Source of the DNA: DASUNP01 sp963728545
Lineage (GTDB): Bacteria; Acidobacteriota; Blastocatellia; UBA7656
Length of the DNA: 64,000 bases
NCBI GenBank assembly: GCA_963728545.1
Contig: CAVSKO010000003.1
Coordinates: 2,108,001 to 2,172,000, forward strand
Direction: 5' to 3'
The notes beneath the pieces are model-generated. The model saw only the letters and a program-made list of their open reading frames with translations. It was not told where the DNA came from and did not search any database. Within the stretch, counting starts at the first letter, position 1. Every line of letters begins with the position of its first letter. The position numbers and the translations under genes were made by a program. This document shows, piece by piece, positions 42,276 to 51,004 of the stretch.

Positions 42276-43316
42276 ATGAAAGCGTTGAAAACGGTCTCGT
42301 TATTACTGGCCCTGGCAACCTCTTGTTTTATCACGCCCCCGACCACGTCTCAGTCAATCGAGAAAAACAGCGCGCAAGTGAAAGCCGATGATCTTCGCCT
42401 TTCTGTAGACCTTGTCGTTATCGATGCGCAGGTGCTACAGCAAAAGACCGCGCGCATCGTGGGCAATCTGAAAAAGGAAGATTTCATTCTTTCAGAAGAC
42501 GGGGCGCAACAACAGATAACTCACTTCAGCCAGGACACGCTCCCGCTATCGGTCATTCTCATGATCGATAGGGGCAGTTGCCTGGACCCATTTAGCGAGC
42601 AGGTCCATCGCGCCACCCTGGAAGCAATGTCCAGGTTAAAGCCGAATGACGAAGTGGCGTTGATGACCTTTTCGGATGATGTAGAGCTGGTGCAGGGTTT
42701 CACTCACGACAGACGCAAGATTGCCAGGGCGCTTGACCGCATTCCCGCGCATAACGAAGAGGCCAATCACTGTTACAACCTGGCATTCAACGACGCGGCC
42801 CACTACATGCGCCGCGCCGGCAATCCCGACGGTCGCCGCGTGATCATAGTCATCAGCACCGTGACGACCGCGTTCGATTGCCAGGGGCCTTCGGGTGAAG
42901 AGACGCGCCAGGTGTTGTTGGAATCGGGCAGCGTCGTCTGCGGCATTATCCCGAAAACCAAGATGCAGCGGATGGAGAGCGGGGCCATGCGGGCCGCGAC
43001 CGGCATCGGCGGAATGTTCGGCGCCAAGAAGACGAGCCTCAACAAGCTGGCCGAAGAGACCGGCGGAGTTATTATCAATGACAGGCCGGAAGAAATGGAC
43101 CGCGCTTTCAACAGTCTTGTAGACCAGCTCCGCACCAGGTACAGCATCGGCTTCGTCTCTACAAACACAAAGCGCGATGGGACTTTTCGCAAGCTCAAGC
43201 TCGACGTTTCGCCCTCGCTTCAAAAGCAGAATGAAAAACTTGTGGTCAAAACCCGGCGCGGTTACATAGCGTCGCGCGCCCCCGGCGAAAGAGTGGATTC
43301 GCTTCAACCCAAATAA
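42276..43316 (+). CDS. Secreted VWFA-related domain protein (acidobacterial type)
   Basis: The start is set at ATG 42276 because GGAGG lies nine bases upstream; this gives 346 residues with signal KTVSLLLALATSCFITPP. LRLSVDLVVIDAQVLQQ, GNLKKEDFILSEDGAQQQITHF, LPLSVILMIDRGSCLDPF, LKPNDEVALMTFSDDVELVQGFT, YSIGFVSTNTKRDGTFRKLKLDV follow the acidobacterial VWFA-related domain (TIGR03436-like). The metal site D-x-S-x-S is altered to D-x-G-S-C. Extracytoplasmic; a partner-binding role is likely but the ligand is unknown. A HEAT-repeat gene follows after 54 bases. Confidence 0.85.
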   Translation: MKALKTVSLLLALATSCFITPPTTSQSIEKNSAQVKADDLRLSVDLVVIDAQVLQQKTARIVGNLKKEDFILSEDGAQQQITHFSQDTLPLSVILMIDRGSCLDPFSEQVHRATLEAMSRLKPNDEVALMTFSDDVELVQGFTHDRRKIARALDRIPAHNEEANHCYNLAFNDAAHYMRRAGNPDGRRVIIVISTVTTAFDCQGPSGEETRQVLLESGSVVCGIIPKTKMQRMESGAMRAATGIGGMFGAKKTSLNKLAEETGGVIINDRPEEMDRAFNSLVDQLRTRYSIGFVSTNTKRDGTFRKLKLDVSPSLQKQNEKLVVKTRRGYIASRAPGERVDSLQPK

Positions 43317-43370
43317 AGCGCGGGTTCAAGAGCAGATCATCAATCGCTATTTGCGATCTAAGGAGAATAT

Positions 43371-44291
43371 ATGATTAATAAAGCCAGGATTTTTTTGTCT
43401 CTAATGCTCGTCGGCGGCTTCATTTTCGCGCTTCCCGCGAGCCACGCGCAAACCGGCAGCGCAAAACAGAACAATTCTTTCAATGTCCCTCCCGATGTAA
43501 GAAAGCTGATAGCCGAGCTTCAATCGACCAATGCCGCAAGGCGCGCAAAAGCGGCCTGCGCGCTCGGAGAGAAACGTGAGCGCGCGGTTGCCGCGATTCC
43601 ATTCTTGCTCGTGTTGTTGAGCGACGGCGCTCCGATCGACCCTGATGATAGTTGCCCAAACGAGTTCCCTTTCGAAGACGAGACGTGGCAGCCCGCGTTT
43701 GCGGAGGTGAAAGAGACTTCGGTAGGCGAGGCGGCGACACAGGCGTTGATGGCAATCTATGAGCCTGCGATTGAGCCGCTCATTTCGGCGCTGCTCAAGG
43801 CCGAGCACTGGAGGGCGCGAAAGAACGCTGCCTGGGCGCTGCATAACAGAGGCGGCATACGCGGCGACGTGATGGAAGCCCTGATCGTCGCTACGCGCGA
43901 CGAAGCGTGGCAGGTGCGAACGCAAGCAGCCCATGCGATCGGACATAAAGGCAGCAGTGAAATCGATGTGATGCCGCATTTGATCGCCGCCTTGAGCGAC
44001 GAACATCCGCGCGTGCGCGAGGCAGCCGGCATGGGGCTTTGGCAGTGCGCCGACCAACGCGCCTTCGGCCCGCTCCTCACAGCGTTGAAAGACAGCGACC
44101 CCGACGTGCGACGCCAGGCTGCGGACACGCTCGGCAACCGCGCGGTCAACGACACGATCCCGCTGCTGGTCGCGGCGTCTAAAGATGATGATAAGCATGT
44201 CCGCAGCGGCGCTAACCGGGCATTAGACGTGATGAGACTGAGGGCCAGAGGGAATGAGACTAACCTCGATCCGTCGCTACTGCCGAAATGA
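43371..44291 (+). CDS. Secreted HEAT-repeat protein
   Basis: 306 residues with signal ARIFLSLMLVGGFIFALPASHAQ. Helical HEAT/PBS-lyase-like repeats: ALGEKRERAVAAIPFLLVLL, AIYEPAIEPLISALLKAEHWRARKNAAWALHNRG, DEAWQVRTQAAHAIGHKG, DEHPRVREAAGMGLWQCAD, DSDPDVRRQAADTLGNRA, DDDKHVRSGANRALDVM. A protein-binding scaffold in the periplasm or outside. It follows the VWFA gene in the same direction and may be co-expressed. Confidence 0.85.
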   Translation: MINKARIFLSLMLVGGFIFALPASHAQTGSAKQNNSFNVPPDVRKLIAELQSTNAARRAKAACALGEKRERAVAAIPFLLVLLSDGAPIDPDDSCPNEFPFEDETWQPAFAEVKETSVGEAATQALMAIYEPAIEPLISALLKAEHWRARKNAAWALHNRGGIRGDVMEALIVATRDEAWQVRTQAAHAIGHKGSSEIDVMPHLIAALSDEHPRVREAAGMGLWQCADQRAFGPLLTALKDSDPDVRRQAADTLGNRAVNDTIPLLVAASKDDDKHVRSGANRALDVMRLRARGNETNLDPSLLPK

Positions 44292-44352
44292 GCAGTTAAT
44301 TAAACCCGCCTGCTTGACACTACTGGCGGCGCGCGGCTAGAGTCGCCCTCGT

Positions 44353-45399
44353 ATGAGCGACTTTACGAGCGTCGCCAGATTTATTTTCAAGAACGGCGAG
44401 GGCGAGCTGCGCTCAGGCTGGCGCATTCTGACCTTTCTTCTCCTGTTTCAAATCTTCCTGGTAATAATCGGCGGCATTGTCATAGGCCTTGGCACTATCA
44501 TTACGGGCAACTACAACGCAGCAGCCGCGTTGCTGATCGAGCCGTCCTCGAACGAACCGGTAACCACCCAGAGGTTGATACGAATTACTGTGGCTCGTTC
44601 GGCGCTCCTTGTTTCGACGCTTGCGGCCTCAGCCGTTTGCGTGCGGCTGCTTGAGCGCCGCGGTTTCGCTTCGGTCGGCTACAAGCTGCACAGGGGATGG
44701 CCGAAGGATTTCTCTCTAGGTTATTTACTCGGCGCGGCGTCGCTTGCGCTGGCGGTGGCTGTTGCGGCGGTTGCGGGCGCGGTAACTTTTCACGGGCGAG
44801 CCTCAAACGCGGAGACGATCATGGCCAACGCCGCAATCTTGTTCTTTGTTTTTCTGATCGCCGCCGCGTTTGAAGAGGTGCTTGTGCGCGGCTTCATATT
44901 TCAAGCCTTGCTTCACAATTTTCAAATCCTTCTCGGCCAGTGGGGCGCTGTCGTGCCGATAGCAGTTACGTCGCTCGCATTCGGAATTATGCACATGTTC
45001 AACCCTAACGCGACCGCCTTTGCAGTAGCAAACACGATGCTTGCGGGCGTGTGGCTGGGCGTGGCCTACCTGAAGACGCGCAGCCTGTGGCTTGCGACCG
45101 CGCTGCACGCGGCGTGGAATTTTACGATGGTCTTTATCTTTGGCCTGCCGGTGAGCGGCATAACGATGTACAACGAGATGGCCTTAATGGAGGGAGTGCC
45201 GCGCCCGCCGATATGGTTATCGGGGGGTGATTACGGGCCGGAAGGAGGCGCGGCTGCAACCCTCGCTCTCATCATCTGCACGATTGTGATAATCAAGGCG
45301 CGCGTGTTTCGCGCTTCGGAAGAGATGGTACTGGCGACCCAACACGGCTCGCTTAAACAGCAGGCCGATATTTCTCCCGCCAAACCGTCAGAGACTTAA
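44353..45399 (+). CDS. CPBP family intramembrane metalloprotease
   Basis: 348 residues, about eight membrane segments. Motif 1 AAFEEVLVRGFIFQ contains E-E-x-x-x-R, motif 2/3 LAFGIMHMFNPNATAF the His, and motif 4 LWLATALHAAWNF the last His with Asn. All catalytic residues are present, unlike the CPBP-like protein at 14777. These proteases cleave within the membrane; bacterial substrates are mostly unknown. Confidence 0.9.
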   Translation: MSDFTSVARFIFKNGEGELRSGWRILTFLLLFQIFLVIIGGIVIGLGTIITGNYNAAAALLIEPSSNEPVTTQRLIRITVARSALLVSTLAASAVCVRLLERRGFASVGYKLHRGWPKDFSLGYLLGAASLALAVAVAAVAGAVTFHGRASNAETIMANAAILFFVFLIAAAFEEVLVRGFIFQALLHNFQILLGQWGAVVPIAVTSLAFGIMHMFNPNATAFAVANTMLAGVWLGVAYLKTRSLWLATALHAAWNFTMVFIFGLPVSGITMYNEMALMEGVPRPPIWLSGGDYGPEGGAAATLALIICTIVIIKARVFRASEEMVLATQHGSLKQQADISPAKPSET

Positions 45400-45416
45400 A
45401 TCATTTTCAAAAACCT

Positions 45417-45917
45417 TCAGCTATTCTTTTCGGCGATGTCGCCTATCACAGGGATCTTCCACACTTCGTTGTTGTACGCCTTAACCATGCCGATGATGCT
45501 CAAAGCCAGCACCCCCAACCCGATTGCGCCTTGCAGAAGCGCAAGTATAGACCAGCCCGCCCCCCTGAAAGGCGACGCGGCCATAACTATACCGCCCAGC
45601 ACTTGTATAACTATGTACAAAACGATGGCCGCGCCCGACAGCAACAGCCCCTGCAAAGCGTGAAAACGAACGAAGCGGTTCTGCTTCGGCTCGGTCACAA
45701 GCCAGATGATCGAAAAGATTAGATTGATCGAACAGAGCGGCAGGTAGCACAGCAACGCGGCCAGGTTATAATCGAGTCCCAGTTGTTGCGTCTTGCCCGG
45801 AGGCCGCCCCGGAGGCAAGCCTCCCCCCTGATACCCGCCCGGCGGCGGAGGCTGATAATTCCCCGGCGGATAGTTTCCTTGCGGCGGCGGGTAGTTATAA
45901 TGCGGCTTGTTGCTCAT
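45417..45917 (-). CDS. DUF4870-type small membrane protein with Pro/Gly-rich N-terminus
   Basis: 166 residues. The first 45 are Pro/Gly/Tyr-rich (PPPQGNYPPGNYQPPPPGG). The rest has three to four hydrophobic segments matching DUF4870: LAALLCYLPLCSINLIFSIIWLV, NRFVRFHALQGLLLSGAAI (the conserved H-A-x-Q motif), and a final helix. Function unknown. A similar Pro-rich membrane protein lies just upstream on the same strand. Confidence 0.85.
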   Translation of the reverse strand: MSNKPHYNYPPPQGNYPPGNYQPPPPGGYQGGGLPPGRPPGKTQQLGLDYNLAALLCYLPLCSINLIFSIIWLVTEPKQNRFVRFHALQGLLLSGAAIVLYIVIQVLGGIVMAASPFRGAGWSILALLQGAIGLGVLALSIIGMVKAYNNEVWKIPVIGDIAEKNS

Positions 45918-45951
45918 TGCTCTCTCTCCTTGCTGGTTGACCGGATTGAAC

Positions 45952-46506
45952 TTAAAAAGGCGTGGCTTTAATCTGCTCAGGCGGGACGCCCTGTTCCCCC
46001 ATATCGAAAGCTCGACGAACGTCGTCGTTGAGATAAATTATCAGTCCGTAAATCACTAATGCTATGGCAGTCGGCGCGCAGTAACCCGTCATCATCGTCA
46101 CGATGCTGGAGATCAAGGCCGCCATGCCGAGCGCTCTTCCGCGATACTTCAGGTTCTTGATCCCCGCGACAATCTTAAGCCCCGCCGTCAACAGAACCAG
46201 CACGCCCAGGATAATGAATACCGCCGACATGATTCCGACAGCTTCTTGCTCGCTCCTCGGCATGGTCGGCTTTGTAGAGAGCATCGCAGGCCCCATCACG
46301 AGAAGGATCAATCCGATTAATGCTTCCAAAGCGCCCTGTATTATCATCAGAATCGCAAGCGTCGTCACCTGCAACACCTTGCTTGACGCGCGCGGCGCGC
46401 GACCGTAAGGCGGGTAGCCTTGATAACCCGGCGGATAAGAGGAATGCGGAGGATTTGTCGGCGGCGGATAGCCTCCCTGCGGGGGATAAGGCGGCGGACT
46501 GCTCAT
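45952..46506 (-). CDS. Small membrane protein with Pro-rich N-terminus
   Basis: The start is set at ATG 46506 because GAAGGAGAA lies just upstream; this gives 184 residues. The N-terminus repeats Pro/Tyr/Gly (PPPYPPQGGYPPP), followed by about four membrane segments (LQVTTLAILMIIQGALEALIGLILLV, AVFIILGVLVLLTAGLKIVAG, LGMAALISSIVTMMTG, AIALVIYGLIIYL). No named family recognised; probably cotranscribed with the DUF4870-type gene 34 bases downstream. Confidence 0.7.
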   Translation of the reverse strand: MSSPPPYPPQGGYPPPTNPPHSSYPPGYQGYPPYGRAPRASSKVLQVTTLAILMIIQGALEALIGLILLVMGPAMLSTKPTMPRSEQEAVGIMSAVFIILGVLVLLTAGLKIVAGIKNLKYRGRALGMAALISSIVTMMTGYCAPTAIALVIYGLIIYLNDDVRRAFDMGEQGVPPEQIKATPF

Positions 46507-46601
46507 AATTTTCTCCTTCGGCCAAATCCGAATCAATGTGTGATTTCCGGCGTGGCGCTATATTACTTCTCTCGGATGGCAGTGTCAAACCGCAACCAAA
46601 G

Positions 46602-47966
46602 TTAAAGCTTCAAGAACTTGAGCAACAGCGTAGCCGTGCCGAGGTAAAAGAAAAAAGTTATGGCGTCGGTCAAAGTGATGACGAAGACCGACGATGCGAG
46701 CGCGGGGTCTACGCGCATCCGTTTCAGCACGACGGGTATCAAAGTCCCTAGCAGCCCCGCTATAAGCAAGCTCAATATCATCGTGATGCCGAGCACGCCG
46801 CCTACCTGTACGCCGAACCAAACGGAGATGATCGCAAAGACTACTATGCCGACCGCTATGCCGTTTATTAAGCCCACGAGCGTCTCTTTAATGACGACGC
46901 GGCGGCTCGTCTCCCAGCCGATCTCGCCAAGCCCTATGCCTCGCACCACAACGGTCATCGTCTGAGTGGCGGCGCTGCTTCCCATTGCGGCGACTATCGG
47001 AATCAAGATCGCGAGATCGAGCGAGCTTTTCAGCGTGTTCAAGTAATAACGGACTATCGCGACGGCTATGAGCGCCGCGCCGAGCGTCAGCAACAGCCAG
47101 GGCAGCCGCCGGCGCACGGAGTTGATCGGAGACCCGAGCGCGCTGTCTTCCGCGTCTACGCCCGCGAGCGCGTATATGTCTTCGGTAGCTTCCTCGCGCA
47201 TAACGTCAATTATGTCGTCAACGGTGATGATGCCCGCCATCTTGTTCTCTTCATCAACTACGGGCACGGCGAGCAGGTTGTAAGTGGCGACGATGCGCGC
47301 CACCTCTTCCTGGTCGGTGTCGGTCATCACTTTGATAATGTCGCTTATCATTATCTTGCGCAGCGGAGTGGAAGGAGAGTTCAGCAGCAACTGGCGAAGG
47401 CTGACGACCCCGAGCAAATGATTTCGCGAATCTACGACGTAAAGATAAAAGGCCATCTCGAACTCTTCCGAGCGGCGCTGCAACGCCGTGATGGCTTCCG
47501 ACACCGTTACGTCTTCGTCGAGCGCGAAGTAATCGGGCGTCATTATGCGCCCGGCCGTCTCGTCCGCGAACCCGAGCAGTTCTTGAACGTCGGTCGAGTG
47601 CTCGACCTTCATGCGGTCGAGCAACTCGTCACGCATCTGTTCGGGCAGCTCGCCCACCAGAAGCGCGGCGTCGTCCGACGGCAACTCGCCGAGCAAGCGA
47701 AGCGAGTCTTCGCGGCTGAGCGTAGTAAGCAGCGAGACGGCCCGGTCGGTTTCCATTTCCGACAACGCTTCGGCGGCCCGCGTAAGCTCGTGATGCACCA
47801 GTGCGTCGAAAAGAGTTTCGCGTTCGTGTTGCGGCAGTTGAGAGAGGACTTGAGCTATGTCAACGGGGCGGATTTTTGTGAGCAGATTGACGGCGTTCGA
47901 CATTGCGCCACGGCGAACGAGGCGACCGACAGAGTCCAGCATCAGATTGAGCCGCTGTGCCTGCAT
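46602..47966 (-). CDS. mgtE: Magnesium transporter MgtE
   Basis: 454 residues. The N-terminal superhelical domain has LSQLPQHERETLFDALVHHE and LLVGELPEQMRDELLDRM. A tandem CBS pair, GRIMTPDYFALDEDVTVSEAI and ...NLLAVPVVDEENKMAGIITVDDIIDVM, senses cytosolic Mg2+. Five C-terminal membrane helices include the pore. PIVAAMGSSAATQTMTVVVRGI contains the usual G-N/S-x-G-x-Q signature, and RVDPALASSVFVITLTDAITFFFYLGTA the selectivity-filter region. Imports Mg2+ with gating by the CBS domains. Confidence 0.95.
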   Translation of the reverse strand: MQAQRLNLMLDSVGRLVRRGAMSNAVNLLTKIRPVDIAQVLSQLPQHERETLFDALVHHELTRAAEALSEMETDRAVSLLTTLSREDSLRLLGELPSDDAALLVGELPEQMRDELLDRMKVEHSTDVQELLGFADETAGRIMTPDYFALDEDVTVSEAITALQRRSEEFEMAFYLYVVDSRNHLLGVVSLRQLLLNSPSTPLRKIMISDIIKVMTDTDQEEVARIVATYNLLAVPVVDEENKMAGIITVDDIIDVMREEATEDIYALAGVDAEDSALGSPINSVRRRLPWLLLTLGAALIAVAIVRYYLNTLKSSLDLAILIPIVAAMGSSAATQTMTVVVRGIGLGEIGWETSRRVVIKETLVGLINGIAVGIVVFAIISVWFGVQVGGVLGITMILSLLIAGLLGTLIPVVLKRMRVDPALASSVFVITLTDAITFFFYLGTATLLLKFLKL

Positions 47967-48099
47967 TAGAATCGTCTCCGCTGTGCTGCATAAGAAAACC
48001 GAAGCTAACCGTTCCGTTGAGAGTAAAGCAAACTCTTATAGCACATTCGCGCGCGCGCTATCCAGGACAAACAGAGGCAATGAGAATGTAAGACCTTTC

Positions 48100-48197
48100 T
48101 CACCGCCGCAGAGACACAGAGGACACAGAGCGGGCGCAGAGAAAACAGTATTCTGCTCTGCGCCCGCTCTGTGTCCTCTGTGTCTCTGCGGCGGTGA
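48100..48197. repeat. Dispersed palindromic repeat, copy 3
   Basis: A near-perfect long palindrome: TCACCGCCGCAGAGACACAG ... CTGTGTCTCTGCGGCGGTGA, arms about 45 bp, with GCGGGCGCAGAG facing CTCTGCGCCCGC near the centre. It is the simplest copy, lacking the insert seen in copies 1 and 2. It lies between mgtE and the Ser/Thr kinase 3' end. Confidence 0.9.
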
Positions 48198-48258
48198 AGT
48201 CTGCTATTTCACCCTCAACTATTTTGCAGGTAAATTCGAGCGGTTCGATTCCGCCTCA

Positions 48259-50793
48259 CTACAGCCCTATGCGGCGGAGCAGCTCTGCGTAGCGCGGGTC
48301 AGTGTGAAGGTTCGTTAATTTAGGATCGACTTTAGCGTAGATAAGAAAATCGCCCTGCTCATCAACCGTCTTCTTAAGCCATTCGAATGCGTTGTCTTTG
48401 TCTCCCAGGCACGCATAGATAGTCGCTATGTGATACGACGACAAATATCCTTGCGACGAGTTTTGTTTCAACTCCTCGATTATCCGCTCGGCTTCCGCTC
48501 GTTTGCCCGCGAGCGCTAGCGTGCTCCCGTATTCCGCCTTTATTACGGCGGAGCCTTTCGACCTTTCGACAGCCTTTTCAGATTCTGCGATGGCCTCAGC
48601 ATATGCGCCCTTTTGCGCGAGCGAAAGCGCGAGGTAGCGCCGCGCCGCAAAGAAGTTCGGATCCAGTTTCAACGTCTTGCGGCATTGTTCTATCGCCTCG
48701 TCGTAGCGGTGCGCGTTGTAATAAGCATAAGCCCCCGTCGCGCTGACTATCAGCGATGTCGGGTCTAGCTCTTGCGCACGCTTGCTCTCGGCAATCGCTT
48801 CGTCCGGGCGGCCCACCGCCGAAAGGTAGTTGGCGTACCACTGACGCGTCTGGGCATAGTCGGGGTTGAGACTTATCGCCAGCCGGAACTCGCTTTCCGC
48901 TCCCGCCCAATCCAATGTCCTGAATCTGACCCACGCAAGCGAAGTGTGTCCTTCGGCCAGCTTCGGGTCTAAAGCCACGGCCTTTTCGGCTGCCTCCAAA
49001 GCTTTAGGGAATGCGTTACGGGGAGAATCAGCCCCGTAGATGACGAGCGTCGTGTAAGAGTCGGCCAGACCGGAGTAAGCCAGCGCATGTTTGGGATTAA
49101 TATCTATCGCCTGGCGGAAAAATTCTATCCCGCGTTTTATCCCGTCGGCGGTGCGCTTCTCGTAATAATTTCGTCCTTCCTGATAAAGGCTTTCGGCGCG
49201 GCGCTGATTCTTCTCTTCGTCGTTGAATTCCAGGCCGAGCTTTTCCGACACCTCTTCAAGCATCTTCTCTTGCATGCGGCGCAGGTCCGCGAATTTCTGA
49301 TTATATTCTTCGCTGTAGATAAGGCTGCCGTCTTTTATGCTGACCAGCTCGATGCTGACAGAGAGATTATCGTCGCCTTCGCGTTTGACGACGCTGCCGG
49401 TGAGCACGGCTTTGACGTCGAGTTGGCGACCGACGGCGATGGGGTCAATCTGCTGGTCGGCAAAACGCGCGACAGAGCTGTAGGGAATGACCCTCAGATC
49501 ATCTTGCCACTTTGACAGGCGATTGATGACGCGCTTTGTGAGCAGGACGTTGAGGTCTTTGCTGTTTGCGTCGCTGACGGCGTTTGCGAACGGCAGAACG
49601 GCTACGGACTTTCGGTTGTCCTTGAAGTAGACCATAAGTCCGGCGGCGACGAAGACGAGCGCCGCGATTGTGAAAATGAAGCCGCGTTTGTGGCGTTTGA
49701 TCTCCGTGATGATGTACTCGGCGCTCGACGCCGTTCGTATGGCGGTCGTTATCTCTTCGGTTCGCACGCCCGACTGTCGGGCCGGGGCGGTGGCGACAGA
49801 GGCGCCGCGCCCCCCGCTATCGCCGCTCGAAGCACTGCCGCTGCTGCTGCTGCTCCACTGCAACGGGTCGGACTCGCTCAACTCTTCCTGGAGGTCCTGT
49901 TGCTGCTTGAGGCGCTTGAGGTCATTGACCATGTCCTTGATGGTTTGATACCGGTCATCGCGGTCTTTTTCGAGCGCCTTGCGAACTATGCGTTGCAGCT
50001 CGGCCGGGACTTCGAGCGAATAGCGCGTTAGCGGCGCAGGTTTTTTGCCGAGTATTGAGAAGATAACATCGCTAACTGTCTGGCCCTCGAACGGCACGCG
50101 GCCGGCTATGGCTTCATACAAGACCACGCCGAGGCTGAAGATGTCCGTGCGGTGGTCTGCCGCAAGCCCGCGCGCCTGCTCAGGCGACATATAACTGACC
50201 GTGCCCAGCACCGTTCCCGGGTCGGTATCGACTAGCCGTCTGTTTACAGTGCCCGACTCGATGTTGGTCACTGCTTCCGGGTCGCTCGAAGTAGGCCCAT
50301 GTTCGCCGGAAATTTCGGTGAGCTTCGCCAGGCCGAAGTCGAGTACCTTCACGTACCCGTCATTACGCAGCATTATATTTTCGGGCTTGATGTCGCGGTG
50401 CATGATCCCGGCCTTGTGCGCGGCGGCAATGGCGCTGGCCGTCTGTATGCCGAGTTCCACGACTTCGCGCGGGCTCATCTTTTCGTGGCTCAACCGCTGG
50501 CGAAGCGTTTCGCCGTCAATAAATTCTGTGGCGATAAAATGTGTCGACTCGGTTTCGCCGATCTCGTAAATAGTTATGATATTAGGGTGATTGAGCGCCG
50601 ACACCGCGCGGGCCTCTTGCTGGAAGCGCATCACGCGGTCTTCGCGTTTGGTGAAGCCCGCCGACAAGAGCTTGAGCGCGACGCGGCGGCCCAGGTTGGT
50701 GTCTTGAGCGAGGTAGACCTCGCCCATGCCGCCTTTGCCGAGCATAGCAAGTATCTTGTAATGGCCGATACGGGTGCCAGCTTCGATGCCCAT
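48259..50793 (-). CDS. Membrane Ser/Thr protein kinase with C-terminal TPRs
   Basis: 844 residues. The N-terminal Hanks kinase: LGKGGMGEVYLAQD (Gly-rich loop), VALKLL (Lys), HRDIKPENIMLRN (catalytic loop), LDFGLAKL (DFG), GTVSYMSPEQARG (APE-like). After a Ser/Gly linker a single membrane helix (about 370-390, FIFTIAALVFVAAGLMVYF) follows. Then a TolB-like N-terminal segment KSVAVLPFANAV...LRVIPYSSVARF, and about nine TPR units (AFRQAIDINPKHALAYSGLADSY type) in the C-terminal 320 residues. A sensor kinase architecture common in Acidobacteriota. Substrates unknown. Its promoter region is 50794-50924. Confidence 0.93.
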   Translation of the reverse strand: MGIEAGTRIGHYKILAMLGKGGMGEVYLAQDTNLGRRVALKLLSAGFTKREDRVMRFQQEARAVSALNHPNIITIYEIGETESTHFIATEFIDGETLRQRLSHEKMSPREVVELGIQTASAIAAAHKAGIMHRDIKPENIMLRNDGYVKVLDFGLAKLTEISGEHGPTSSDPEAVTNIESGTVNRRLVDTDPGTVLGTVSYMSPEQARGLAADHRTDIFSLGVVLYEAIAGRVPFEGQTVSDVIFSILGKKPAPLTRYSLEVPAELQRIVRKALEKDRDDRYQTIKDMVNDLKRLKQQQDLQEELSESDPLQWSSSSSGSASSGDSGGRGASVATAPARQSGVRTEEITTAIRTASSAEYIITEIKRHKRGFIFTIAALVFVAAGLMVYFKDNRKSVAVLPFANAVSDANSKDLNVLLTKRVINRLSKWQDDLRVIPYSSVARFADQQIDPIAVGRQLDVKAVLTGSVVKREGDDNLSVSIELVSIKDGSLIYSEEYNQKFADLRRMQEKMLEEVSEKLGLEFNDEEKNQRRAESLYQEGRNYYEKRTADGIKRGIEFFRQAIDINPKHALAYSGLADSYTTLVIYGADSPRNAFPKALEAAEKAVALDPKLAEGHTSLAWVRFRTLDWAGAESEFRLAISLNPDYAQTRQWYANYLSAVGRPDEAIAESKRAQELDPTSLIVSATGAYAYYNAHRYDEAIEQCRKTLKLDPNFFAARRYLALSLAQKGAYAEAIAESEKAVERSKGSAVIKAEYGSTLALAGKRAEAERIIEELKQNSSQGYLSSYHIATIYACLGDKDNAFEWLKKTVDEQGDFLIYAKVDPKLTNLHTDPRYAELLRRIGL

Positions 50794-50924
50794 AAGATAA
50801 TCTGCTTGATTATGGTTGACCGAGAACCGGGCCAGCGAATTAGATTTACAAAACTAGCCGCTTTTAACCGCGACAGCTTAACACTTGAACTGGCAAATTT
50901 CAACGGGCAAATTCCAAGTGATGA

Positions 50925-51001
50925 GTGATGAGTGAGGAGCAATGAGTTATGAGTATCGGCGCTTTGTTTTTACTCATTACTCATTGCTCCTCACTCATCA
51001 C
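50925..51001. repeat. 31-bp inverted repeat (one mismatch) next to the ABC transporter stop
   Basis: Bases 50925-50955 pair with 50971-51001 except for one mismatch (around 50948), with a 15-base loop. It is built of GATGAG/CTCATC words. It begins just after the ABC transporter stop codon on the minus strand and probably terminates it. Confidence 0.75.
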
Positions 51002-51004
51002 TTC

